A stretch of DNA of 64,000 nucleotides, from contig JBMNUT010000004.1 of the NCBI GenBank assembly GCA_050946375.1, forward strand, positions 62,001-126,000, read 5' to 3'. The stretch's first letter is position 1; each line of letters opens with the position of its first letter. Below the pieces are notes generated by a model. The model saw only the letters and a list, made by a program, of their open reading frames with translations. It searched no databases and had not been told where the DNA came from. This document shows, one piece after another, positions 50,467-59,617 of this stretch. Source of the DNA: UBA1794 sp050946375. GTDB taxonomy: Bacteria > Bacteroidota > Bacteroidia > Bacteroidales > Bacteroidaceae. Made by a program: the position numbers and the translations under genes.

Positions 50467-50709
50467 ACAAGATATTCAATCGAAGTAAAATCGCAAACTT
50501 CCCCACACCCGAGGAATTCCCGCTCAACAGGACAGAAAGAAGATATCCAGCTATTCCCAAAAGCTATAAGGAAAATCCAAAAGGCCTGCAAGCCTAATAA
50601 GAAAAATGTACAAAGGGAATTCAACTTCCCATCCCTTTCTCACAAAAAGGGAACTACAGAAAATGAAGAATCCTTCAAAAAGAAGAAAGTAAAAACGGAA
50701 GCACTCTTT

Positions 50710-51738
50710 TCAATGCAATATAGAATAAATCAGATCCCGCAGATTATCGGCATCCGACAAGTTACCCGTCGCATCCACCCCTTTCGAGCGGGCATCGGCC
50801 AAACGAATCTGATGAATTATACGATAAACCTTCATGCCCGGATAATTTCTCAGCCCACTCACGTAATCCTGTGCCGCCCATGCCGAACGAAGTCCCAAGA
50901 AATTCGCAAGCCCGTCAGCATCTTTCCGCGGAGCGTAATAAGCCAGCATAAGATTTGCGAAATAATTAAACAGAGTTGCAAATATAGGTTGTACCGAATT
51001 TTGCTTGCTGTTCTTCGTCATGAATGCAACGATTCGAGCCACCTTCGGCGTATTTCGCTCAGCCAGCGCTGTTCGCAATTCAAAAATATTATACTCCTTA
51101 CTAATCCCTACATTCTTCTCTACCAGCTCCGCAGTAATCCTTTTCTCCCCCGGGAGCAAGGCCAACGACAACTTGTCCAGCTCACCAGCCAGACGACTCA
51201 GATTATTCCCCACATGCTCAGCCAACAGCCGCGCAGTAGTCTCCTCAATCGTAAGACCTTTCCCTTTCAGATAAGAGGAAATGAATCGCGGAAGCATACT
51301 TTCACGCAGTCGGCGCGACTCAAAAAACACCCCTTTTTCCTGCGCCAATGAGGCCAACTTCTTCCGTTTGTCATAGGTACTGTGTAAATAACAAATCACT
51401 AAAATAGTAGACGACAAGGGACGCTGCAGATAGATTGCCAGGTTATCCAAATTGCGAACCATCTGGGCTTCCCGCAAAATCACAACCTGATGGTCGGCCA
51501 TCAGCGGATACCGGCGGGCAAGCGTCACGATATCCGCTACCCGGTCCGCATAGTCCAAGCCATAAAGAATCGACAAATTAAAATCCTTTTCAGCCTCTGT
51601 CAGTACGTCCTCTTCTATCAGTTTTGCAATCCGATCAATATAATAATCTTCTTCGCCTGTCAGGAAGTAAACAGGAGCATATTTACGCGCCTTCAAGTCG
51701 CGTACGATTTGTTCGTATGTCGTATCGTTTGTCGCCAT
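50710..51738 (-). CDS. holA: DNA polymerase III delta subunit
   Basis: Protein of 342 residues, the clamp-loader wrench subunit that opens the beta ring. Typical start YEQIVRDLKARKYAPVYFLT, GEEDYYIDRI, the DnaX-like middle and the helical C-terminus (PIFATLFNYFANLML, GLRNYPGMKVYRIIHQIRLA, DARSKGVDA). It is divergent from the HsdR-N protein gene, an arrangement I believe is common in Bacteroidales. Confidence 0.94.
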   Translation of the reverse strand: MATNDTTYEQIVRDLKARKYAPVYFLTGEEDYYIDRIAKLIEEDVLTEAEKDFNLSILYGLDYADRVADIVTLARRYPLMADHQVVILREAQMVRNLDNLAIYLQRPLSSTILVICYLHSTYDKRKKLASLAQEKGVFFESRRLRESMLPRFISSYLKGKGLTIEETTARLLAEHVGNNLSRLAGELDKLSLALLPGEKRITAELVEKNVGISKEYNIFELRTALAERNTPKVARIVAFMTKNSKQNSVQPIFATLFNYFANLMLAYYAPRKDADGLANFLGLRSAWAAQDYVSGLRNYPGMKVYRIIHQIRLADARSKGVDATGNLSDADNLRDLIYSILH

Positions 51739-51833
51739 TTTTCTTCTATCAAAAATCTTATTCGTCCTACTATTTTTACTCAGCGAACCGATGGTTTCTT
51801 ACAAGTTGCGCGGATCATTCTGCAGAAATTCCG

Positions 51834-51841
51834 TACTTTTG
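51834..51841 (+). promoter_or_regulatory. -7 box of HsdR-N-like gene
   Basis: TACTTTTG, 40 nt before the ATG at 51882. Confidence 0.6.
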
Positions 51842-51881
51842 TCCGAAAAGAGCCCGCAATCCGCAGGCACAAAAATAGGCA

Positions 51882-52373
51882 ATGTTCACTTTAAACCTCC
51901 CAAAATACGAAACAAAAATCATGCGCCGCGACGGAAAAGTCCGCATCTGGGACTGCCTGCGCCGCCGCTATGTCGCGCTGACCCCGGAAGAATGGGTACG
52001 CCAGCACTTCGTTCATTTCCTCATCGAGCACAAGTCTTATCCCGCGGCGCTACTAGCCAATGAAGTCTCCCTTCAACTCAACGGGATGAGCCGCCGTTGT
52101 GATACCGTATTATACGACCGAAGTGCACAGCCCCGCATGATTATCGAATACAAAGCCCCTCATATCGTCATCGACCAACACGTGTTCGACCAGATTTATC
52201 GCTACAATCTGGTGCTTCAGGTGGACTATCTCATCGTAAGCAATGGCTTGTCACATTACTGCTGCGCCATCGACTACGACCAAAAAAGCTACACATTTCT
52301 GCCTCAAATCCCCGACTATCAAGCACTGGTTCCCCGCAACCTTTCCGAACCAGGTATTGTAAAAAACGATTGA
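51882..52373 (+). CDS. HsdR N-terminal-domain-like protein (PD-(D/E)XK fold)
   Basis: Protein of 163 residues that resembles the nuclease domain of type I restriction R subunits standing alone. VRQHFVHFLIEHKSYPAALL is followed by RRCDTVLYDRSAQPRMIIEY and KAP, which supplies the D...ExK residues, and then HVFDQIYRYNLVLQVDYLIV. There is no helicase or methylase, so restriction is unlikely. Divergent from holA, it may be a DNA-repair nuclease, but that is inference. Confidence 0.88.
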   Translation: MFTLNLPKYETKIMRRDGKVRIWDCLRRRYVALTPEEWVRQHFVHFLIEHKSYPAALLANEVSLQLNGMSRRCDTVLYDRSAQPRMIIEYKAPHIVIDQHVFDQIYRYNLVLQVDYLIVSNGLSHYCCAIDYDQKSYTFLPQIPDYQALVPRNLSEPGIVKND

Positions 52374-52434
52374 CGCATCCCAACATTTCGCTTTCTTCCT
52401 ACCCACACTTTTCGCCGGGGGCCTATACAAACAA

Positions 52435-52472
52435 AACGGGCATGCAGCACTTCTCTCCGCCGCATGCCCGTT
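52435..52472. terminator. Bidirectional terminator between convergent genes
   Basis: AACGGGCATGC (52435-52445) pairs with GCATGCCCGTT (52462-52472). On the minus strand it is followed by TTGTTTG, on the plus strand by CTGCTTATTT. Confidence 0.65.
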
Positions 52473-52507
52473 CTGCTTATTTCTCTGCCTGATAAAGACC
52501 CGAAAAA

Positions 52508-53269
52508 TCAGTCTTTCACTCCGGCCAGTTCCTTATCAATCATGATGCGTCCGCAATACTCGCAAACGATAATCTTCTTGCGCATGCGAATATCCAGCTG
52601 CCGCTGAGGGGGAATCTTGTTGAAGCATCCGCCGCATGCGTCACGCTGCACATAGACAATACCCAAGCCATTCCGCGAACTCTTGCGGATGCGGTTGAAA
52701 GCAGCCAGGAGGCGCGGGTCGATAGAACCTTCCAGATTCTTGGCCTTCTCACGCAGGCGCTCCTCTTCGGCCTTCGTCTCGTGAACGATTTCGTCCAGCT
52801 CGCCTTTCTTTTCTTCCAGGTCTTTCGTCCGGTCGGAGAGCGTCTCCTGCGAACGGGCCAACTCGTTGTTGTTCTCTTCCACCTGACGGTTGAAGTCGGC
52901 AATCTTCTTCTCGCAGAGCTGAACTTCGAGGGTCTGGAATTCTATCTCCTTCGACAGGAAGTCAAACTCGCGGTTATTCCGCACATTGTTCTGCTGTTCC
53001 TGATATTTCTTGATAGAATCCTTGGCCTTTTCAATCGCCACTTTCTGCGCAGAAATCTCGCCCTTCAGATAATTGATTTCCCCCTGCAACTTCTCCACAC
53101 GGGTATTCAGTCCGACAATCTCGTCTTCCAAGTCCTGAACCTCAAGCGGCAATTCACCCCGCAGACGCTTGATTTTGTCAATCTCCGAGAGGATGGTCTG
53201 CAACTGATACAGGTTTTTCAACTTCTGTTCTACGGAAAAATCTTCCGGGTTTTTCTTTTCTCTTGCCAT
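52508..53269 (-). CDS. Coiled-coil protein with C-terminal zinc ribbon
   Basis: Protein of 253 residues. About residues 15-180 are one long coiled coil (LYQLQTILSEIDKIKRLRGE and following heptads). The C-terminus is a C4 zinc ribbon of the CT398-type: RDACGGCFNKIPPQRQLDI and VCEYCGRIMIDKE. Such proteins are widespread, often beside a Nif3-like gene as here (35 nt upstream). The proposed role in ribosome or flagellar chaperoning in other phyla is not established for this group. Confidence 0.93.
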   Translation of the reverse strand: MAREKKNPEDFSVEQKLKNLYQLQTILSEIDKIKRLRGELPLEVQDLEDEIVGLNTRVEKLQGEINYLKGEISAQKVAIEKAKDSIKKYQEQQNNVRNNREFDFLSKEIEFQTLEVQLCEKKIADFNRQVEENNNELARSQETLSDRTKDLEEKKGELDEIVHETKAEEERLREKAKNLEGSIDPRLLAAFNRIRKSSRNGLGIVYVQRDACGGCFNKIPPQRQLDIRMRKKIIVCEYCGRIMIDKELAGVKD

Positions 53270-53303
53270 GATTATGCTGTTTTGTATGCTTATATGCGTT
53301 AAT

Positions 53304-54398
53304 TTATAAATAATGTATCGGATTGGTGCACACCTCCGTGCAGCGTACCGTCAACGTCGGACACAGCCGGCGAAGCGTTTCCTGCAACAGATAAGGCGTA
53401 AACTGCTCCGTTTCGTAGTGCCCGGCCTCGGCCAACAGGATTTTTCCTTCGTATCCGAAAAACTCGTGATACTTGATTTCACCCGTCAGGAACACGTCTG
53501 CCCCAGCCTTCAGAGCATCGGAAATCAGGAAAGCCCCTGCTCCTCCGCACAAAGCCACCCGCTTGACACGACGGCCGGTAAGGGCATTATGACGCAGGCA
53601 AGCTACGGAAAATTCCTTCTTTATACGCTGCAGGAAATCGACCTCATCCATTTCCTCCGGCAGAACGCCTACTACACCCGACCCCACGCTGTTCCAAGCC
53701 TGGGAAAGAGGATAGAAATCGTAGGCCGGCTCCTCATAAGGATGATTTTCCAGCAAGGCTTTCAGGACGCGCCTCTTGCAATAGGCCGGAAGAACCGTCT
53801 CGACGCGCACTTCGCGCCCGCTGTACAGCTCGCCCGGACGACCGCAGTAAGGATGCGTGTCCTCGCCTGCACGAAACGTACCAGTACCTTCCGTGTTGAA
53901 AGAGCAACTGTCGTACTTGCCAATCGCCCCACATCCGGCCTCGAACAGCGCCGTACGAAGCTGCCCGGCATGCGTCGCCGGCACATAAACGGCCAGTTTC
54001 AGAAGCATTCCCTCCTTGGGCTGCAGAATCTCGACCTGCTGTAAGCCCAACCGGCGTGCCATCTCAAAGTTCACGCCCCCGTACAGATTGTCCAGATTCG
54101 TATGCGCTGCATATACGACAATGTCGTTCCGAATCGCCTTCAGCAGGCAGCGGCCTACATAGTCGGCGTCGGTTATGGATTTCCGCCCGTGAAACAAAAG
54201 CGGATGATGCGCAACTATCAGATTGAAGCCTTGGGCGATTGCCTCGTCCACCACGGCTTCCGTTACGTCCAGACACAACAAAGCCCCTGTAACTTCCGCA
54301 TCTGTCAGTCCAACTTGCAGGCCGGCATTGTCAAAACCGTCCTGAAAGGGCAGAGGCGCGAACCGTTCAAGGGCATCGAGCACTTCTTTTATTTTCAT
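53304..54398 (-). CDS. Nif3-like dinuclear metal-centre protein
   Basis: Protein of 364 residues from the ATG at 54398 (MKIKEVLDALERF). It is the long form with a PII-like insert (about 130-235, KLAVYVPATHAGQLRTALFE, GAIGKYDSCSF). Metal ligands lie in VAHHPLLFHGRK, AHTNLD, and near the C-terminus GEIKYHEF and AEAGHYETE. Proposed to be a GTP cyclohydrolase-type fold; the reaction is unknown. Upstream frame to 54467 crosses the promoter. Read with the zinc-ribbon gene. Confidence 0.93.
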   Translation of the reverse strand: MKIKEVLDALERFAPLPFQDGFDNAGLQVGLTDAEVTGALLCLDVTEAVVDEAIAQGFNLIVAHHPLLFHGRKSITDADYVGRCLLKAIRNDIVVYAAHTNLDNLYGGVNFEMARRLGLQQVEILQPKEGMLLKLAVYVPATHAGQLRTALFEAGCGAIGKYDSCSFNTEGTGTFRAGEDTHPYCGRPGELYSGREVRVETVLPAYCKRRVLKALLENHPYEEPAYDFYPLSQAWNSVGSGVVGVLPEEMDEVDFLQRIKKEFSVACLRHNALTGRRVKRVALCGGAGAFLISDALKAGADVFLTGEIKYHEFFGYEGKILLAEAGHYETEQFTPYLLQETLRRLCPTLTVRCTEVCTNPIHYL

Positions 54399-54430
54399 TC
54401 CTAACGTATAAGGGTACGAAAAGATGGGTG

Positions 54431-54438
54431 CAAAGATA
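54431..54438 (-). promoter_or_regulatory. -7 box of Nif3-like unit
   Basis: The minus strand reads TATCTTTG, 32 nt before the chosen start at 54398. Confidence 0.62.
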
Positions 54439-54481
54439 CGAAAAAGGCCGGGGATACTAAAAAACAACTGCTATTTATTCT

Positions 54482-54550
54482 GAAAAGTGTCGCTACTTTT
54501 CCTGAAAAGGCACGGCACTTTGTGAAAAAAGCGAAGACACTTTTCCGCGC
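54482..54550. repeat. 22-bp phased repeat array L
   Basis: GAAAAGTGTCGCTACTTTTC, GAAAAGGCACGGCACTTTG and GAAAAAAGCGAAGACACTTT. Lies between the divergent Nif3-like and transporter promoters. Confidence 0.75.
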
Positions 54551-54580
54551 GTGCGCTTCTTATTTTACAAGAATAAGCCC

Positions 54581-54588
54581 TAACTTTG
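54581..54588 (+). promoter_or_regulatory. -7 box of BASS transporter gene
   Basis: TAACTTTG ends 9 nt before the ATG at 54598. Predicts a leaderless mRNA. A TTG inside the box is in frame but cannot be the start. Confidence 0.65.
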
Positions 54589-54597
54589 CAGCCCGTT

Positions 54598-55632
54598 ATG
54601 CACGACTTAAAACACTTACTACCCGATCATCTCCCTGCGGGCCTCAAGGAGGAACTGAAAAAGGCCAAGGAAAGCCGTCTCCTCCGCTTCGTAAAAGACT
54701 GGACACTCCCCATAGCCATGGCAGTCGGCGTAGGCAGTTTCTTCCTCTTTGCCTACTTCCCGCCCTTCGCTCCCCTCAAGCATCCCCTCGAGCATACGGC
54801 GGAAATCCTGACTCCGGTGCTCATCTTTGCCATGTTGCTGCTGACCTTCTGCAAAGTAGACGTACGCGACCTTACCCCACGCCGCTGGCACTTGTGGCTC
54901 CTGCTGCTGCAACTCGTGGCCAGCAGCCTGCTGGCCGGCTGGGCATACGTCAGCCACGAAACCTACAAGGAAGTACTCGAAGGCATCACAGTCTGCCTGA
55001 TTTGCCCGACCGCCACGGCTGCCGCCGTCATAACCCAGAAGTTGGGCGGAAAAGCATCCAGCGTCGCTACCTATACGCTGGGCTCCAACCTCCTTGCAGC
55101 GCTGTTCGTACCGCTCGTCTTCCCCCTGCTCGAACCCTCAGACAACCACACCTTCCTGCAGACGGCCGGCATCATTCTGGGCAAAGTATTCCCCACATTG
55201 GTCGGTCCCTTCCTCGTAGCTCAGCTTCTGCGCTACGTCTGGCCCCGCCTGCACGCACGGCTCATGAGCATACACGAGCTTGCATTCTACCTTTGGGGCG
55301 TATCGCTGACCATAGTCTGCGCCCAAACGACCCGCTCCATCGTGCACAGCACGAAATCGCCCGGCGTGGAGCTGCTCATAGCCTTAGGTGCGCTCCTGGC
55401 CTGCGTGCTCCAGTTCGTCATCGGCAAGCAGGTAGGCGAGCGAAGCGGCGAACGCATCAGCGCCGGACAAAGCCTGGGTCAGAAAAACACGGTGCTCGCC
55501 ATCTGGATGGCCTATACCTTTCTGGATCCCGTCAGCGCCATCGCCCCCGGTTCCTATGTCCTCTGGCAAAACAGCATCAACAGCTGGCAACTCTGGAAGA
55601 AGCGCAAGAAAGATGCCGCCTCGAAGGCGTAA
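54598..55632 (+). CDS. BASS-type (bile acid:sodium symporter-like) transporter
   Basis: Protein of 344 residues. A short cytoplasmic N-terminus is followed by about ten membrane segments (LPIAMAVGVGSFFLFAYF, ILTPVLIFAMLLLTFC and so on). GITVCLICPTATAAAVI with the following KLGG and the inverted-repeat counterpart NTVLAIWMAYTFLDPVSAIA match the crossed-helix motifs of the BASS fold. It probably imports an organic anion with Na+. The substrate is unknown; the bile acid label should not be taken literally. Near-leaderless start. Confidence 0.87.
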   Translation: MHDLKHLLPDHLPAGLKEELKKAKESRLLRFVKDWTLPIAMAVGVGSFFLFAYFPPFAPLKHPLEHTAEILTPVLIFAMLLLTFCKVDVRDLTPRRWHLWLLLLQLVASSLLAGWAYVSHETYKEVLEGITVCLICPTATAAAVITQKLGGKASSVATYTLGSNLLAALFVPLVFPLLEPSDNHTFLQTAGIILGKVFPTLVGPFLVAQLLRYVWPRLHARLMSIHELAFYLWGVSLTIVCAQTTRSIVHSTKSPGVELLIALGALLACVLQFVIGKQVGERSGERISAGQSLGQKNTVLAIWMAYTFLDPVSAIAPGSYVLWQNSINSWQLWKKRKKDAASKA

Positions 55633-55640
55633 ATTATTTG

Positions 55641-55728
55641 ATGCGCATCCTTATCGAATTTGATGCGCAACCAATTCAGAAAACATGCGCACCAATTTCT
55701 CAAAGCGTGCCCTGAGCTTTTCTGCCCG
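55641..55728. repeat. 22-bp repeat array O with ATGCGCA units
   Basis: ATGCGCATCCTTATCG, ATGCGCAACCAATTCAG and ATGCGCACCAATTTCTC start at 55641, 55663 and 55685, exactly 22 bp apart. A fourth diverged unit follows. Sequence differs from the other arrays but the period is the same. Confidence 0.75.
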
Positions 55729-55747
55729 TTCAGTACCTTTCAAGGTC

Positions 55748-55839
55748 TTTGCTTGCGCGAAAACAGGAGGCGGCTCGGCATAGTCAAGGTGAAAACCTTG
55801 TTTTCCCCTTGCCTCTGCACTCGCCTTTCACTATCTTTG
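55748..55839 (+). promoter_or_regulatory. Duplicated promoter module, copy 2 (threonine aldolase)
   Basis: CTTG at 55808-55811 and TATCTTTG at 55832-55839, spaced by 20 nt, preceded by CAAGG-GAAAAC-CTT-GTTTTC-CCTTG palindromic parts. It aligns with 39529-39621 over its full length. Confidence 0.8.
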
Positions 55840-55896
55840 TACCCGGATTTATAGAAAATAACTTAACCCAACTCTCTAAAACTTTTACAACGATCT

Positions 55897-56946
55897 ATGA
55901 TACGATTTGAATGTGATTACACGGAAGGGGCACACCCCAAGATTTTGGAACGCTTGGTTGAGACCAATCTCCAGCAGACACCCGGCTACGGCGTAGACGA
56001 ATATTGCGAGCACGCAAGAACGCTGATTCGGGAAGCCTGCGCCACACCCGAAGCGGGCGTGCACTTCCTCGTAGGCGGAACGCAGACCAACAAAACAATC
56101 ATTTCCTCCATTCTCCGGCCCTATCAAGGGGTCATCGCTTCCGAATCGGGACACATCGCCATTCACGAGGCGGGAGCCATCGAGTCCACCGGGCACAAGG
56201 TAATCTGCCTTGCAGGAAACGAACGGGGGAAACTGAACGGAGCGCAAATCCGTGCCGTCTGCGACGCACACTATCATGAAGATATGCCCGAACACGCAGT
56301 ACAACCCGGCATGGTCTACATATCCCAACCCACAGAGTACGGCACTCTCTATTCGCTCGAGGAGCTGCAAGAGGTGAGCCGCACGTGCAAGGAATACGGC
56401 TTGCCCCTCATGGTCGACGGCGCGCGCCTGGGGTACGGACTCATTGCCGAGGGGAACGATGTCGGACTCCCCGAACTTGCTTCTTTATGCGATGTGTTTT
56501 ACATCGGCGGGACGAAAGTCGGAGCGCTTTTCGGCGAGGCAGTCGTCTTCACCAACCTGGCACTGAACAAGAATTTCCGCTATCATATCAAACAAAACGG
56601 CGGCATGCTGGCCAAGGGGCGCTTGCTCGGTATCCAATTTGAGACCCTCTTCACCGACGGACTCTACCTCGAAATCGCACGCCATGCAGACCAAATGGCC
56701 ATGAAACTGCAGAAAGCATTCGAAAGCCACGGTGTCCGTATGCGCCACCCCTCGACCACCAATCAAATCTTCCCCATCCTTTCCAACAAAGTGCTGGAGA
56801 AGATTGCAGGCGAGTACACCTTCTCCCACGCCGAAGTGCTGGACGAGACGCACACCGTAGCCCGCTTCTGTACCTGCTGGGCTACGAAAGAAGAAAACGT
56901 GGACAAGCTGATTCAGGACTTGCCCCGCTTCCTTTCCGAAGATTAA
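55897..56946 (+). CDS. Low-specificity L-threonine aldolase
   Basis: Protein of 349 residues, PLP-dependent fold type I. It has VHFLVGGTQTNKTIISSILR, SGHIAIHEAGAIE, LMVDGARLGYGL with the PLP-binding aspartate and arginine, and the Schiff-base lysine in FYIGGTKVGAL. It cleaves L-threonine or L-allo-threonine to glycine and acetaldehyde; a related beta-eliminating lyase activity cannot be excluded. Followed 36 nt on by the PBP gene. Confidence 0.92.
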   Translation: MIRFECDYTEGAHPKILERLVETNLQQTPGYGVDEYCEHARTLIREACATPEAGVHFLVGGTQTNKTIISSILRPYQGVIASESGHIAIHEAGAIESTGHKVICLAGNERGKLNGAQIRAVCDAHYHEDMPEHAVQPGMVYISQPTEYGTLYSLEELQEVSRTCKEYGLPLMVDGARLGYGLIAEGNDVGLPELASLCDVFYIGGTKVGALFGEAVVFTNLALNKNFRYHIKQNGGMLAKGRLLGIQFETLFTDGLYLEIARHADQMAMKLQKAFESHGVRMRHPSTTNQIFPILSNKVLEKIAGEYTFSHAEVLDETHTVARFCTCWATKEENVDKLIQDLPRFLSED

Positions 56947-56982
56947 GCTATAACCTGTTCCAAATGCCCTAATGATGCAACT

Positions 56983-59484
56983 ATGAAAAAGACTATTTCC
57001 GCGAAAAGCCTTCTCCGTCTCTTGAAAAAGGGATGGGAAATAATCCTTTCCAAACTCATACAAGGAAAAAAATGGTATGCAAGTACGTATCGAAGGGGCA
57101 AATGGTATCAGAAAGCACTCATGCTGGTGTGCACATTGTTCGTAGCCTTTCTGCTATACTTGTTCATGGTGGACATCAATTTCTTGTGGCTTTTCGGAAA
57201 ATCGCCCAGCATGTACGCAATTGCGCACCCCAAACAGGCAGAAGCCTCGGTGATTTACAGTGCAGACGGCAAGGTATTGGGACATTACTTCCGCGAGAAC
57301 CGCATCCCAGTGGAGTACGAAGAAATATCTCCCATGCTCATCCAGACGCTGATCTGCACCGAAGACGAGCGCTTCTACAAGCACTTTGGCATTGATTTCC
57401 CTGGACTTCTCTCCGCAACAAAGGATATAGTCCAGGGAAATGCCCGCGGGGCAAGCACAATCACCCAGCAGTTGGTGAAAAACATGTTCAAGACGCGCAC
57501 CGAATACTCGACCGGACTGACAGGATACATACCGGGAATCCGATTGCTCGTCATGAAAACCAAAGAATGGATCTCGGCGGTCAAGATAGAGATGCACTAC
57601 AGCAAGGAAGAAATACTGACGATGTACCTGAATACGGTAGACTTCGGAAGCAACGCCTACGGCATCAAAACCGCAGCCAAGACCTATTTTAAGACCACAC
57701 CGGCAGAACTCAAAACGGAGGAAGGAGCGGTTCTGGTAGGATTGCTCAAGGCCACGACCTACTACAATCCGCACATCAATCCCGAAAACAGCCTGGAACG
57801 CCGCAATGTAGTGCTCCGAAACCTCTACACCCACAACGTTATTACCAAAGAGCAGTGCGACTCGCTTTGCAACCTGCCGCTGAAACTGAACTACAACGTA
57901 AGCCGTAACTACGACGGAAGCGCCCTTTATTTCCGCGAGGCCGTAGCTTCCGAGCTAAAGGCATGGTGCCAGGAAAATAACATAGACCTTTACGCCGAAG
58001 GGCTGAAGATCTATACGACACTCGACTCGCGGATGCAACGCTATGCCGAAGCAGCTGTCCGCAAACAGATGAAGACTGTCCAGCGGAACTTCAATGCCCA
58101 TTGGGGAAAAACCAATCCCTGGCAAGACGAACAGCACCGCGAAATTCCAGGATTCATTGAGAATCTGGCCAAAAAGACGCCGTATTATAGAATGCTGCAG
58201 GCACATTTTCCCAATAATCCCGACTCGGTGGATTATTACATGAACCTGCCGCACAAAGTCAAGGTATTCGACTACGAAAAGGGGAGCATCGAACTGGAGA
58301 TGAGTGCCATGGACTCCATCCGTTATATGGAACGGTTCATGCACTGCGGCTTCGTTGCCATGGAGCCCGGCAGCGGACACGTAAAAGCGTGGGTAGGCGA
58401 CATCAGTTTCAACCATTGGAAATATGATAAAGTGACGGCCCGACGCCAACCCGGCTCGACCTTTAAACTCTTTGTCTATACCACCGCCATGAATCAGGGC
58501 TTCTCCCCTTGCGAAACACGCACGGACGAATATGCCGCATACGATGCGACCGACGAAAACGGAGAGCCCGTAAAATGGGCGCCCCACAACGCAAATGGAG
58601 TGTACTCTGGCGCCGAAATGTCTTTGAAGACCGCCTTTGCGCGCTCCGTCAATACCGTTGCCGTAGCCCTTGCGCAGGAAGTAGGAATTGCCAATGTAGC
58701 CCGCACAGCCCACGCCATGGGAATCCAAACGCCGCTGCAGGAGACTCCGTCGCTGGCCTTGGGAGCCTCCGACGTAAGCCTGCTGGAACTGGTCAACTCC
58801 TATTGCACCGTAGTCAATGACGGCATGACGCACGACCCTATCCTCGTGACCCGCATCGAAGACCGCGACGGCAAAATCCTTTATGAGCAGGAGCCGCGCC
58901 AGACGCAGGCCATCCCCTACGAAAGCGCCTTCCTCATGCAGCAAATGCTCTTAGCCGGAATGAAGGAACCGGGAGGAACTTCACAAGCATTGTGGGGCTA
59001 CGACCTACACAGATTCAATACGAACTTCGGCGGAAAGACCGGCACTACGTCGAACCACAGCGATGCCTGGTACGTAGGCGTTACCCGCAATCTTGTGGCC
59101 GGGGCGTGGGTCGGCGGAGAATATCGAAGCATCCACTTCCGTACCGGAGCGCTCGGCCAGGGAAGCCGCACCGCCCTTCCCGTATTCGCTTACTTCATGG
59201 AGCAGGTGCTCAAAGACCCGTCCTTAACCCAATATCGCGGAATGATTTCAGACAAGCCCAAACAGCCCATCAGCCGCGATTATAACTGCTCGAGCATCTA
59301 CATCGTAGCCGAAAAAGACTCTATTCTCGGTGACTCGACGCTGACACTTCAGCACTTAAAAGGCGTGGAGAACCTGGAAGACATACCGCTCGATCCCACA
59401 GACGAGGGAACCACTCCGGACGAATCCGAGAGCGAAAATCCTGCCAAGCGGCCGCCCATATCGCCTGTCGACCTGAGCAGATAG
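56983..59484 (+). CDS. Class A penicillin-binding protein (PBP1A-like)
   Basis: Protein of 833 residues. Basic N-terminal cytoplasmic tail of about 45 residues, then a membrane segment (KALMLVCTLFVAFLLYLFMV). Glycosyltransferase family 51 domain with CTEDERFYKHFGIDFPG, GASTITQQLVKN and MYLNTVDFGSNAYG. Transpeptidase domain with the catalytic serine motif in PGSTFK, SVN in ARSVNTVAVA and KTG in GGKTGTTSNH. It polymerises and cross-links peptidoglycan at the outer face of the inner membrane. The C-terminus is acidic and proline-rich. Followed by a strong terminator. Confidence 0.96.
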   Translation: MKKTISAKSLLRLLKKGWEIILSKLIQGKKWYASTYRRGKWYQKALMLVCTLFVAFLLYLFMVDINFLWLFGKSPSMYAIAHPKQAEASVIYSADGKVLGHYFRENRIPVEYEEISPMLIQTLICTEDERFYKHFGIDFPGLLSATKDIVQGNARGASTITQQLVKNMFKTRTEYSTGLTGYIPGIRLLVMKTKEWISAVKIEMHYSKEEILTMYLNTVDFGSNAYGIKTAAKTYFKTTPAELKTEEGAVLVGLLKATTYYNPHINPENSLERRNVVLRNLYTHNVITKEQCDSLCNLPLKLNYNVSRNYDGSALYFREAVASELKAWCQENNIDLYAEGLKIYTTLDSRMQRYAEAAVRKQMKTVQRNFNAHWGKTNPWQDEQHREIPGFIENLAKKTPYYRMLQAHFPNNPDSVDYYMNLPHKVKVFDYEKGSIELEMSAMDSIRYMERFMHCGFVAMEPGSGHVKAWVGDISFNHWKYDKVTARRQPGSTFKLFVYTTAMNQGFSPCETRTDEYAAYDATDENGEPVKWAPHNANGVYSGAEMSLKTAFARSVNTVAVALAQEVGIANVARTAHAMGIQTPLQETPSLALGASDVSLLELVNSYCTVVNDGMTHDPILVTRIEDRDGKILYEQEPRQTQAIPYESAFLMQQMLLAGMKEPGGTSQALWGYDLHRFNTNFGGKTGTTSNHSDAWYVGVTRNLVAGAWVGGEYRSIHFRTGALGQGSRTALPVFAYFMEQVLKDPSLTQYRGMISDKPKQPISRDYNCSSIYIVAEKDSILGDSTLTLQHLKGVENLEDIPLDPTDEGTTPDESESENPAKRPPISPVDLSR

Positions 59485-59514
59485 CGCCCGATACCTTTCC
59501 CTGTTTCAAAAACA

Positions 59515-59560
59515 AAAGCCTCCTTGAGCATCTACACACAGCTCCAAGGAGGCTTTCGTT
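59515..59560 (+). terminator. Terminator after PBP gene
   Basis: AAAGCCTCCTTG (59515-59526) pairs with CAAGGAGGCTTT (59545-59556), followed by CGTTTAT. Confidence 0.82.
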
Positions 59561-59617
59561 TATTCCTTACTCAGGCATAGTCCCCATAAACGTTTCTTTC
59601 CGCCAGGGTAAAGGAGA

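Larger units (their letters stand above)
49445..50709. other. AT-rich 1.27-kb gap without a convincing gene
   Basis: No frame here looks like protein. The longest open frame (49952-50317, plus) is low in hydrophobic order and has no promoter. The gap is rich in TGTAAA/TTTACA half-sites and palindromes (49470-49483, 49516-49536, 49561-49590, 49812-49846, 49901-49912) and contains repeat arrays at 49675-49708 and 50360-50466. It could hold a small RNA, a regulatory region for the XRE protein, or a remnant of a mobile element. Confidence 0.6.

Noticed and set aside
51882..52373. Type I restriction system
   Set aside because: Only the N-terminal nuclease-like domain is present. There are no HsdM, HsdS or helicase genes nearby.
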